Below are positions 11,095 through 21,130 of a stretch of 64,000 nucleotides of DNA, one piece after another. A program made the position numbers and the translations under genes. The stretch comes from Scortum barcoo (Eukaryota > Chordata > Actinopteri > Centrarchiformes > Terapontidae). Every line of letters starts with the position of its first letter. Positions within the stretch are counted from its first letter, which is position 1. The notes below the pieces were generated by a model that worked only from the letters and a program-made list of their open reading frames with translations, was not told the origin of the DNA and made no database searches. The stretch lies in contig CM041554.1 in the NCBI GenBank assembly GCA_023238725.1, forward strand, positions 19,392,050-19,456,049, read 5' to 3'.

Positions 11095-14000
11095 ATGGCT
11101 GATGAGGGATACGTAGTGCGCATCAGGGGTCTCCCTTGGTCCTGCTCAGTGGATGAAGTACAGAGGTTTTTCTCAGGTAGGTATTCAAACATTATATATT
11201 GATTTATTTTTTGTTTGTTTATAAAAAAAAAAAACTACAAAAGTAATGATGTGATGTTACATTTCAAATGCAGATTGTAAAATCATCAACAACGGAGGCG
11301 GCATCCACTTCACCTACACAAGAGAGGGGCGTCCCAGCGGAGAGGCATTTGTCGAGTTGGAGTCAGAGGATGACCTGAAGATCGCAGTGAAGAAAGACAG
11401 GGAAACTATGGGTCACAGATATGTCGAGGGTGTGTACAACTGTTTACACATAATGACTACTTCTTTAAAATGGTCTCAACCGTAAACCGCAGTAGCTGAC
11501 TGTCATGTGTCCTGTTATGTAGTTTTTAAATCCAACAATGTCGAGATGGACTGGGTCATGAAGCACACCGGTCCAAACTGTCCAGAGACGGCAGGAGATG
11601 GACTCGTCCGGCTTCGAGGCCTTCCCTTTGGCTGCAGCAAGGAGGAGATAGTGCAGTTTTTCTCAGGTAAGAATTAGCCCTGCTCAGTGGTTAAATGTAA
11701 CACTCCCTTAATATAATGTTGCTGATAAAAGTTTTGGTTTATTTGTTTTTATATTTTTTTCACCCTTTTTCTTTCTCCTGTGGACATTTAAGTTGTTGCA
11801 TCTGATTTTACAAAGAGGTCAATAAACCATTTAGAATTATGATGAGCTACTGTACATTATCTTAAAATTATTTGTTTTTTAATTATCAATCGGTGAGGAA
11901 ATTAAAAGTATGCCAGTTATAATTTAAATGAATTGATTTCAAGACTTCATGTTTAGTTCAAGGGCAGGAATCTGTTATGCAGTCACCCTTCGCCATGTTT
12001 GCCTATCATATCCATCTGTATCCCTTTTTCATCACTTTTCTTTTTATTTATTTTTTCATTGGGGTTGAGTCTTGTAATGCAGCTTAGTCAAATTTTTAAG
12101 TTGTGTGTTTATTGATAATTTACTAATGATGGAATGGGTTTTACTCATCACCAATTGGACAGTCTCTTACCCCTGTGTCATTGTTTTTTTTCCCCCATTT
12201 CCTCACACCCTTGTCTTTTTGAATACATTTTTCTTTATCTACACTATACGCCAAATGTTAGATTAGTTCCTAATGGGCAAACAGTAACTTAACTCATGTC
12301 ACTCACCAGGATCTTGTTCTCTCTTCATCAACACACCAATACTAGCCTGATGTCCCAAACAGTGCCCTTCTCCATGTTCTTCCTCTCTCCTCTCATTTCT
12401 ATTTTATCCCCAAGTACACTCAATGTAAGTCGTATAAATGACCAGTCACTGGTTAAAAACTGAACTGGTTTGTGTGATGATGTATAGAGTTTTCCATAAG
12501 TTTTCTATCTCTCTCTTTAGAGAAAGTTATCTCTGTGATTGGGCATGTGATTTAATATGTCCCCTGCTGGGGTTATCTGTCCTTGGGTTGAAGGGTTGGA
12601 AATCGTGCCAAATGGGATAACATTGCCGGTGGACATCCAGGGGAGGAGTACGGGGGAGGCCTTCGTGCAGTTTGCTTCACAGGATATAGCTGAAAAGGCT
12701 CTAAAGAAACACAAGGAAAGAATAGGGCACAGGTGGGGATGGTTGGTTGGTTGGCTGGATAAGTTGCTTTTCTTATGGTGTGCACCCTCAACATCTGATC
12801 CAAATGCAAAACGGACACTATATTAATCTTGGCTGATGCAAGCATATTTGTAATAATATAGCACAAACACATATACAAAGTGCCATGTTAGCTCAAAATA
12901 TGCCACACATTCACAATGTTCAATGGGAAGATTAGTGCTCGGGCACCATTCACAAACATGAGACCAATCCTGACTTTAGAGCACATGCTTAATATTGAGA
13001 ACAAATGGTGTCTCAGCACTAAACGTCAGTCCAGGTTGATAAATGGTAAGGAGTCTCCCTGGTGGTAAAATCAGAGGGCCACTGTACACATGGATCTGGA
13101 GCCCACTGTCACAGGTAATGCTTGGAGTGGGTTGCAGAAGGGCTGCAGCCCTCTCTGTCCCTCTAAAACCAGGAAAATGGCTGTCATGGCAAGGACACGG
13201 GACGCTTTTTTGTTTAAATCAGATCTATACCTTACTTCAGGTAACCATAAGAAAAGTGTAAAAGTCAATAAGGCCCATATCAATTTGGACAGCTTTAATT
13301 TTTTGCAACTTAGTTCATAAGTTGTTCTCTTTATCTACTTTCTAAACAACTAGCAACTAAGACATTAGTACCTTTGGACTACACCACGACAGCATCTGCA
13401 TAGCCCAGTTTCATCAGTATTGAGCAAATGCAACCTTGCCGGGTCCATTCCCTATGCCCTCATTGTGCTATCTCTATGCTCTTAGGTACATTGAGATCTT
13501 CAAGAGCAGCCGCGCTGAGGTGCGGACCCATTACGAACCCCAGCGGAAGCCTATGGGCATGCAGAGGCCTGGCCCTTACGACCGGCCCTCTGGCGGTCGC
13601 GGCTACAACATGATGGGCAGAGGGGGATCTTATGACAGAATGCGCCGCGGCGGCGGCGGCTATGGAGGAGGTGAGCGTAAGTAGACCAAAAATGAATTGT
13701 CATCAGATTTGTTGATATTAACATGTGGTCGCTGTATGCGTCTATGCTAACACTGCACAATAGAATTTAATAAGATTAGGATGTAAAGCCCTGATGAGTC
13801 CTTGTGTTAATCTCAATTGTGTATGTCCAGGTGTGTCAGATGGACGGTACGGGGATGGCGGGTCTTCCTTTCAGAGCACGACAGGCCATTGTGTCCACAT
13901 GAGAGGCCTGCCGTACAGAGCCACAGAGACAGACATCTACAATGTAAGTCAGAGGAATGACTGAAAAACCACTGGAATTACTGAAGTCCTTATTGCAGAT

Positions 14001-14891
14001 GTTGCATATGACACACGTGTGAATTTGTCCTTGTTCGTTCTCCATAGTTCTTCTCACCGTTGAATCCAGTACGGGTCCATATTGAGATCGGCCCAGACGG
14101 CAGAGTAACTGGGGAGGCAGATGTAGAGTTTGCAACACACGAGGATGCTGTGGCAGCCATGTCTAAAGACAAAGCCAACATGCGTGAGTTCAGAATAAGT
14201 GCCTTTACCATGTCCACCTTGCATATAGACATTCAGTGATGTTGATGGTTTCTTTCGCCCCTCAGAGCACCGCTACGTGGAGCTGTTCTTGAACTCAACA
14301 GCAGGTGGCAGTAATGGAGCCTACGGCAGCCAGATGATGGGTGGCATGGGTGAGTGTCAGTAATGGAGGTCGTGATTTAGTGGCATCTATTATTTTGATG
14401 ACTGTGCACAAGCACAAAATAAAGAGGGTGCAATAATTTTGATGCTTTGTCGTCCTCCTGAACCTGATGTGATCTGTTCTCTCCTCAGGGAACCAGTCAT
14501 CTTACAGCGGCGGCCAGCTGAGCTCAGGGTATTCGGGCGGATACAGCAGCCAGGGAAATATGGGCGGCTACAGCGACTATAGTGAGTGTCTGCTCTGTTT
14601 CTAAATGGTTACTTCTACCCCAAAGTACAACCTTTCCTGCCCTCAACACACTTTAATAGATGTACTACAGTCTGATGTATATACGATATATACGTCTGTC
14701 AACTCATGTCTGCTTGAAGGATAGAAGTGCAGTGTGTGTGTGGCATCATGATGAACTCCGCGGTCCTATAGTGTGTATTCTTTCTCTTGTTAGGTAACCA
14801 GGGCGGAATGGGAAGCAGTTACTATGGCGGCGGTGGAGGAGGAGGAAGCAGAGGCTCTATGAATGGACTGGGCGGGGGATGGGGAATGTAA
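11095..14891 (+). CDS. hnrnph1: Heterogeneous nuclear ribonucleoprotein H1
   Basis: Ten coding exons: 11095-11176, 11274-11429, 11523-11666, 12594-12732, 13486-13670, 13831-13943, 14048-14183, 14266-14349, 14489-14581 and 14794-14891. They join in phase to 1,230 nt, or 409 residues plus stop. The product is a nuclear RNA-binding protein of the hnRNP H/F family, which binds G-runs and regulates alternative splicing and polyadenylation. Three quasi-RRMs are visible: residues ~5-82 (VVRIRGLPWSCSVDEV), ~103-182 (VRLRGLPFGCSKEEI) and ~252-330 (HCVHMRGLPYRATETDI). A Gly/Tyr/Arg-rich linker separates the second and third, and a Gly/Tyr-rich tail ends in GGWGM. It is about 40 residues shorter than human HNRNPH1, mainly in the linker. 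The acceptor of the 139-nt exon 4 is AAG with a weak pyrimidine tract. hnRNP F or H2 are the alternatives; the sequence and the RUFY1 neighbour favour H1. Confidence 0.96.
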
Positions 14892-15600
14892 ATTTCTTTC
14901 TTTTCCTCCCTTAATTTGTTTTTTTTTAAACTCAGCATTTTGCTGGAAGGACTGGAAACGTAAGTCTCACCTAGTGAACATAGGGTAGGGTCAGGCAAGG
15001 TTGTTTTGAAAATTGAGGGGTAGGGTTTGTAAAATAAATTTTTTTTAAGTGGATGATTTTCAGAGAGAAGGGAGATCATCTGGCGTCACAAGAAGTGTCA
15101 AAGAAGCGCTGTTTGTCTTTCCCATTCCTCGCAGATTTGACATGTCACAGACACAGTGCTTTAACTTTTCATTACCAGGAAGTGTGCCCTTTTTTTTCTT
15201 TTGTTTTACTTTTTGTGTGTGTTATCTCCTCCAAGCAGTTCCTCAAAGTTAACTCTTCATGTGCTGGTGGCTTTAACATTCATTTCAACATCTGAGTGCA
15301 TGAACAAAAAACAAATCAGAAAATGTCTGTTTAGTCCTGGTTCCATCTTTACATAGCGTTTAGCCTTTTTTTTTTTCGTTGAAACGTTAATCTGAATCTG
15401 AGACTTCACATGTTCAGAGCATGTTTTGTTTTAAGGTGTGACTGTTGATAGGGCGTTTTAATATTTTTGTTCTGGATGAGGGCTATTACAAACGGCAAAT
15501 GAATTTCAAAATCTGCTGACATGAAGGTTTCTACTGCTTCAAATGCTATTTGTATTTCCTGTGCACAAAGTGAATAAACTAGTCTGGAATATCTAATTGA
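14892..15600 (+). other. hnrnph1: hnrnph1 3' UTR with a probable intron
   Basis: The 3' UTR runs from the stop codon to a poly(A) signal at 15573-15578. Within it a near-consensus donor (AAAC|GTAAGT, intron start 14960) pairs with a strong acceptor (T-rich tract then CAAGCAG, intron end 15238). A proximal AATAAA at 15033-15038 lies inside this candidate intron, so retaining the intron and using the proximal site would be alternatives to splicing. Confidence 0.6.
15573..15578 (+). terminator. hnrnph1: hnrnph1 distal poly(A) signal AATAAA
   Basis: A canonical AATAAA, 682 nt past the stop codon. Cleavage would be expected at about 15590-15605, right at the end of the convergent rufy1 gene. Confidence 0.7.
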
Positions 15601-15624
15601 AACAAGCGTTGCAAAACAGAAGCT

Positions 15625-15630
15625 TTTATT
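15625..15630 (-). terminator. rufy1: rufy1 poly(A) signal (AATAAA on the minus strand)
   Basis: TTTATT on the plus strand reads AATAAA for rufy1, about 625 nt beyond its stop. Only about 45 bp separates it from the opposing hnrnph1 signal. Confidence 0.65.
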
Positions 15631-16253
15631 CATTTATCAAATATCTAGATAAAAAACTTTTGGTCACCATCCTCAAATTAAGAAAATGGCTTGGTAGCAA
15701 TAGACACAATCCACAAAACCCTGCTGTTTATAATACATTCTAAAATAGTTAGATCTGTTAACATTCTACAGTCATTTACGTAATTTTGCAAGTGTTCAGC
15801 AATGAGGCAGAGGCTGCAAACACTACAGAGTAGATGCATGATAAGTAGAAGAACAGCAAAGTGAAATACACATGTTCTCTGTAAACCAACAACATAAGTG
15901 ATCCCCAACTAAAACTGAAGACCAACCATCCATGATGATTCGAATGAGAAAACTACACAACGGTCAGTTTATAGAGTATCAAGTGATCAAAGATGTCATT
16001 CCAGTTCAAAGAAACAAACAATGGCAAAGTGTCCTTAAACAGTCTGCACAAACTATATTAGCTCATCCCATCAGTGTTGAAAGGTGGCCCCTTCGTTTAA
16101 TGGTCCTGAATTTCAGGTAACTGTGGAAATGGAAACACCAAATCGCATTTCCGTTAGATTTGATTACTTTTTCTCAGTAAGTAGTAAAATCATAGTGGGT
16201 GAATATGCGCAGTGTTAGAAAGCTCTTGTAGAAAGGGTTAAGGTGGTGTTTTG

Positions 16254-17287
16254 TCAGGAGGTGCCTGTGGAGGAGCTTCTCCGCAGCAGGAGGGAGTGGC
16301 ACACGTCGCACACCCGCACAGGCCGGGGGTAGGAGGGTAAGGCCAGCTCGTTGCTGGAGCAGCTGTTGCAGTAGATGTCTCCGCAGTTTCTACAGTGGTG
16401 CTGCAAACACAAACAGGGCGACTTATTGACGCTGCCGCGGAGCCAATGTTCAATAAAATGTGACCAAAAAAGGAGCCTACCTTTCTGCGCGCGATGGAGA
16501 ACTCCTTCTGGCATTGTTTGCACTGAGTGGCCTCGTCATCTTTCAGCCAGGCGTGGCCCTGATGGGAGTAAGGAAGATAACGTGGCTTGTCAGGAGTTCT
16601 TTTTAAATGTTTTCAACATCAAACTGTACAAGACCACCATTCTTAACTTCTTTAGTTTACCTTCAGAGCTTTGTTGACCTCTTTGAAGTCTTCCATCTTA
16701 AGTTTAGACCTTTAACAAAGAGAGGAAACAAATTATGACTTGAAATGGTGGTATTGAAAAAAAAAAAAAAAACTCCAGAAAAATCAGAGGTACTGACTGG
16801 CTGAGATGAAGTCCCATCTCCTGCAGAGCCTGTTCCTGCTGCTCACACTTCTGCTGCAGCTGCTGCTTCTCCTGTTTCAAGTCCTGCAGCTCCTGCACAT
16901 CACAGGAAACCAGCAGTGCAACATTATTAAGTAATATTGATAAGAAAAACCAAAACAGGATGAACAATGTTTTGCTGAAGCGATTGCACCAACCAAACTA
17001 CTGCAAATATTGATATTGCATATGTAAATATTTAAACAGGAGCCACTTCTCTAACCCTAATCCACGTCAGCATCTATTGGAGAACGATGCTCAAAAAATG
17101 AACCCAACAGCTACTATAAAGAAACACTTAACTTTTTTAAATTGTTATTTTGTGCCTGTATCTGAGTGATACAGATGTTCTCAAGTCAATGAATTGCACC
17201 ACACACAATGATGAAGACTTCCTCCAAAGGAACTTTAGATGAACCAGCTATTTAGTGCAGTTAAGGTTTCATCATTTTAAAAGAAGC

Positions 17288-17320
<33 letters not shown>

Positions 17321-20300
17321 AGTCACTGACTGTGTTCAGGCCCTGGAGTTGCTGCAGCTGTGTCCGGAGCTCGATGCTGTTGTCCTGTTCCCTCTGTAGA
17401 GCTTTCTGCAGGCTTTGTCTCTGTTCCCTCTTCAGCACGCAGCTCATTCTCCAAACCCAGTCTGAGAACAGAGAGGACACTGTGATTCTTACAGCCAACA
17501 TAATCAGACAACAGGGGACATCAGTTACGTGACTTCAACACTTGAATGGGAGGAGTTTTTTAGACTTTATGTATGGGGGGAATTAATTAGCTCTCGACTT
17601 GGACAGTAACAGCTTAAAAAAGCTTCCCACTTAATACCTTCAAAGTTTTTTTTTATTATAAAAGTTGGTTTTAAATTCAAGTTACAAACATAAGACTTAT
17701 ATCCTCTAAAGTGAAACTACTTACCACTGATAAAGATACTGTTTATTCTGACTTTAATCCAAACTTGTACATATTGTTTTAGTGTACTGTGATATTATCT
17801 GAACAGAAGATGTGAAGGTTAAGATGGTACAGAAAGTTGCTAAAGTGAGTCTGGGAGCTGATTTTGAGGTTTTACTAAACTTCAAATGGACCTAAGTGTG
17901 TGCTCAGACACTTCCAAGAAAAACTGTTCTTCAGTCTAACCCATGTCGGCCAAATTAGTATAATGCTGTCTGTTTAGTAGTTTGTGAACTGTTGCTGTAT
18001 AAATGGTATCATTTTATTTTTTCTAACTGTGTGTCTTCACCTTAGTGTATCCAGGTCAGTCAGCTGTTTTTGCAAAGCATCCACTTTTCCTTCCAGCTCC
18101 ACCCTCATATCTTTGTCTGACTGGTCACTCTGTTTGCGCTCTCGCTCCGAGTTCTGTAGTCTGTGACAGAAGAATATTAATTTACAGTATTTATTCATTT
18201 ACGATATAACAATCGTTTGAACACGCAGAAACATGCACATTAGACGCGTACCTTTGCTCTAGTTCCATCATAGTTTTCTCCATTTCATCCATCTTCTGCT
18301 CCAGCTGCTTGGCCTCCGCCTGCTTTTTTTCTGCTTCTCGTTCAGAGTCCTTAAGAGACATGTAGGCTCAGCATTAATGTGCGTTCTGCCTGAGCGAGCA
18401 GGCGAAACATGAGACGCATTTGCGCGTGTCTACCTGAGCTTTGTGGAACATTTGCAGGTTGAGAGTCTTGACTTGGTCGAGCTGGAGGCGCAGGGCTGCC
18501 AGCGTGTCCTGTTTCTCGTGCGTGTCCTTCTCCAGCAGCTTCATGGCCACCTCGATCTCCTGCTTCAGGCCCACCTGCAGCTCCAGCTCACGCTCCAGCT
18601 CCTGACATCGTGCATCAAAGCCACAAGTCAAACTCAGTTCGAGAGTCCAAAAAAATGCCTCCTGACCTCCGCCAAAATAGGGGGTCTTCACCTTCTAACC
18701 TACAAACACAGTGTAGCTTTTAATGCACGATATATTCTACTGCTGCAGCCTGATGATAGCTGACCTGGCGAATGCGCTTTTCCTCTTTATACTGCTTCCA
18801 AACCACGTTGTACATCTCATCCAGGCCCTGTCGAGTCTGTTTGTACGTCTCCAGCTCCACTTGGCTGTCCTGAAGAGTTGCCTGGAAAAACAAAACAGTT
18901 ATAGTGCGTTGTCTATTTATTTATTTATTTACATCCAGAGCGGTTTAGTCGCAGATGCTTTCTGACCTCCTCCTTTTTCTGGCTGGACTGCAGGATCGAC
19001 TCGTTCTCCTTCCTCAGCTGTTCCTGTTCGTCCCGCAGAGAGTTGATTCTGTCTGTTGCTGCCGTCAGCTGGAGGCAAAGAACACACTCGTCAGCCAGGT
19101 GACACGCACCACATGCAAACGGGGGCTACGCTGACGTCAGAGAGGAATGATCGTTGAGCGGAGCACGGTCACGCAACAGTTCACACACATACACACACAC
19201 ACACCTACCTCCTCTACGAGTTTGCTGTTTGTCTTCTCCAGAGAGTCCATCTTAGCCTGAAGGTCGGTGACGGTGCCGCTTAGGTGGCGATTCAACTCCT
19301 CAATGTAGTGCTTCTGGTCCAATATGGCTGTCATTTTGCCATCACTAAAAGAGAGAGGAGCAAACAACTGAGCGCATTGGGTCTGCTGATTCACACGTAA
19401 ACAGAAAGACAGAGCTATTCAAGACTTGATGAAAAGCAGTGTAGAAGAGAAACTCAGTCCATCTGAAAGCAGGCACTCACTCTTTCGGAGCCTCTGTGTT
19501 GGCGGGGTCTTTCAGATAAAGGGAGAAGTCAATCACTCCAACCTGGATGGGAGAAAAAAAACTCAGCACCGTGTATCGAACAAAGGAAAATGAGGTGCGG
19601 CCACTAGGACGTGCGAGACCCCACGAAACCCTCCTGCACTCACCTGAGAATCAAGATCCTCCCCTTTGATGCAGAGGTTGGCATCGATCACGTTGAGGCC
19701 CACCAGCAGCCCCCCCATCACCGCCCCCTCCTCCTCCATCATCAGTGCTCCAGAGTCATAAAACTCACTGGGATGGAGACAGTGAAGCGTGAGCGTGTTA
19801 ACATTTTAATATAAACCTCCTGCTACATTAAGCCCACGTAACTGATCGTGCTTGCTGACCTCAGGAGATCTTTGCGGTCCAGCAAAGCTTTCATGTAGTC
19901 GGCTACTTTTTTCTGCATGAGCGCTAAATGCAGCCAAGCCCTTGCTCTCCCCAAACCGGTCCTGAAAAAGAGAAGATGAATCAAATTAGCAATAATCACA
20001 CAGGTGTTAAGCTTTGAAGACTGCAGGTTTACAGGAAAAAAATGGTCAAGCGGGGCATACTTAATGCTGGGCAGGTCTCTAGCACTTGTGGCGATGTTTG
20101 CAGACTCTGGACACAACTTCTCCACCAGCTCCAGGGGTCCCCATATGGACTTGTTGCCCCATAAGGTTTTCTTGACTTGAAAAAAAAATATGGAAATGAT
20201 TTCATCTTGCTCTGATGCCCTCATGTGATGGGATCATGCTAAATTAACAAAAAAAAACCAAACAAAAAACATGTAAATGGACTGTCTGACCTTTCAGCCC

Positions 20301-21055
20301 ATGTTTGAGGCAATGCTCCAGGACCACGAAGAACTGCTGCAGAGGGGGGTACTCCGAGTCCAGCGTCCTGCCCAGGCTCAGGGAGGACTGGATCAACACT
20401 TTGATGCTCAGCTTCATCATGCTGAGCAGGTTGGACCTCTCTATGGCCATGGGGTCTCTGAGGGGCAGAACTGTGGAGGAAAGGGGATCATCATCAGGCT
20501 GTGTCAGTAAAATGCAGACAGACACAGAGAGGACAGCCTGAGCCTGAAACTAAACCATCAACCCGTAAAACCACTTTTTCACTCTGGAAGTCATGTGCCT
20601 TGACAGCTGGCTACACCAAAGAGGAAGTGTCGACTGTGTGATTAAATGCAGTTTGAGCATGTAGAGGTTGATAATGGTCTGAAATCACCTGGAAGCTTCT
20701 TTGCGGTGTTGTTGAGATCATTCTCGGGCTCCTTCTCGGTGGGGGAGCTCACGGAGGGTTTCCTCGGGGCGGCCGCGTAGCTCACCCCGCTGCTGATCGT
20801 CTCCGTGGCCTTCCGAGCCATAGACAGGATGGGAGCCGACCAGCTGCTGTCCGGGGCCGGGGCCGGGGCTGAGGCCGGAACCGGGGCCGGGGCCGGGGCT
20901 GAGGCCGGAACCGGGGCCGGCTGCTCCGGCCGGTCCTGCCCGTCGCTGCTGCCGGACTCTCCTTCCTCCGCGGCTGCAGAGACCTCCTCATCTGTGTGCT
21001 GTGTGGCCTCGCCGTCCTCAGCGGCTGTGTTTACTTCCTCGGACTCGTCGGCCAT
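16254..21055 (-). CDS. rufy1: RUN and FYVE domain-containing protein 1 (carries a 1-base frameshift in exon 13)
   Basis: Seventeen coding exons, 5' to 3': 20689-21055, 20291-20470, 20061-20175, 19860-19961, 19644-19767, 19481-19542, 19209-19344, 18967-19068, 18765-18881, 18434-18601, 18252-18349, 18041-18160, 17331-17461, 16798-16892, 16661-16709, 16481-16558, 16254-16400. All join in phase except exon 13, which has one surplus base near 17425-17433; without it the product would be 729 residues. RUFY1 is an early/recycling-endosome effector: a RUN domain (residues ~140-310), a long coiled coil (~317-640; Rab4 and Etk binding in mammals) and a C-terminal FYVE finger (~658-725) that binds PI3P, with WLKDD, RRKHHCRNCG and RVCDVC visible. 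Exon 1 is Pro/Ala/Glu-rich. Read as it stands, the frame stops at 16843-16845, before the FYVE finger. This may be a sequencing error, a real lesion, or be bypassed by a downstream acceptor. Confidence 0.93.
17291..17319. repeat. (TG)n microsatellite in a rufy1 intron
   Basis: About 14 TG units begin roughly 10 nt inside the intron beyond the exon 13 donor of rufy1. On the rufy1 sense strand this is a (CA)n tract just downstream of the 5' splice site, a position where CA-repeats can bind hnRNP L and affect splicing. Confidence 0.9.
20851..20920 (-). repeat. rufy1: 30-bp coding minisatellite in rufy1 exon 1
   Basis: Two identical 30-bp GC-rich units (20851-20880 and 20881-20910) plus a third of a unit. 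The length is a multiple of three, so the array stays in frame and encodes tandem Pro/Ala/Val decapeptides (PVPASAPAPA-type) in the disordered N-terminus of rufy1. Copy number is likely to vary between individuals and species. Confidence 0.9.
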
Positions 21056-21130
21056 GTTTACCCCCCCCCTCCCCCTCGCGCCCTCTCCCGTCGCTCCGAG
21101 TAGGCACGTGACCGCGACGGAGCAATCACG
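21056..21130 (-). promoter_or_regulatory. rufy1: rufy1 promoter-proximal region with a CACGTG E-box
   Basis: GC-rich sequence directly upstream of the rufy1 ATG. It contains a C-rich tract and CACGTG at 21105-21110. In rufy1 orientation this reads GGTCACGTGCC, which matches the TFEB/USF type (CLEAR consensus GTCACGTGAC) at nine of ten positions. It lies about 50 bp upstream of the start codon. Function is inferred only. Confidence 0.35.

Noticed and set aside
13043..13320. Open frames inside the intron between hnrnph1 exons 4 and 5
   Set aside because: The flanking exons join in phase without them, and the translations do not match any hnRNP H segment.
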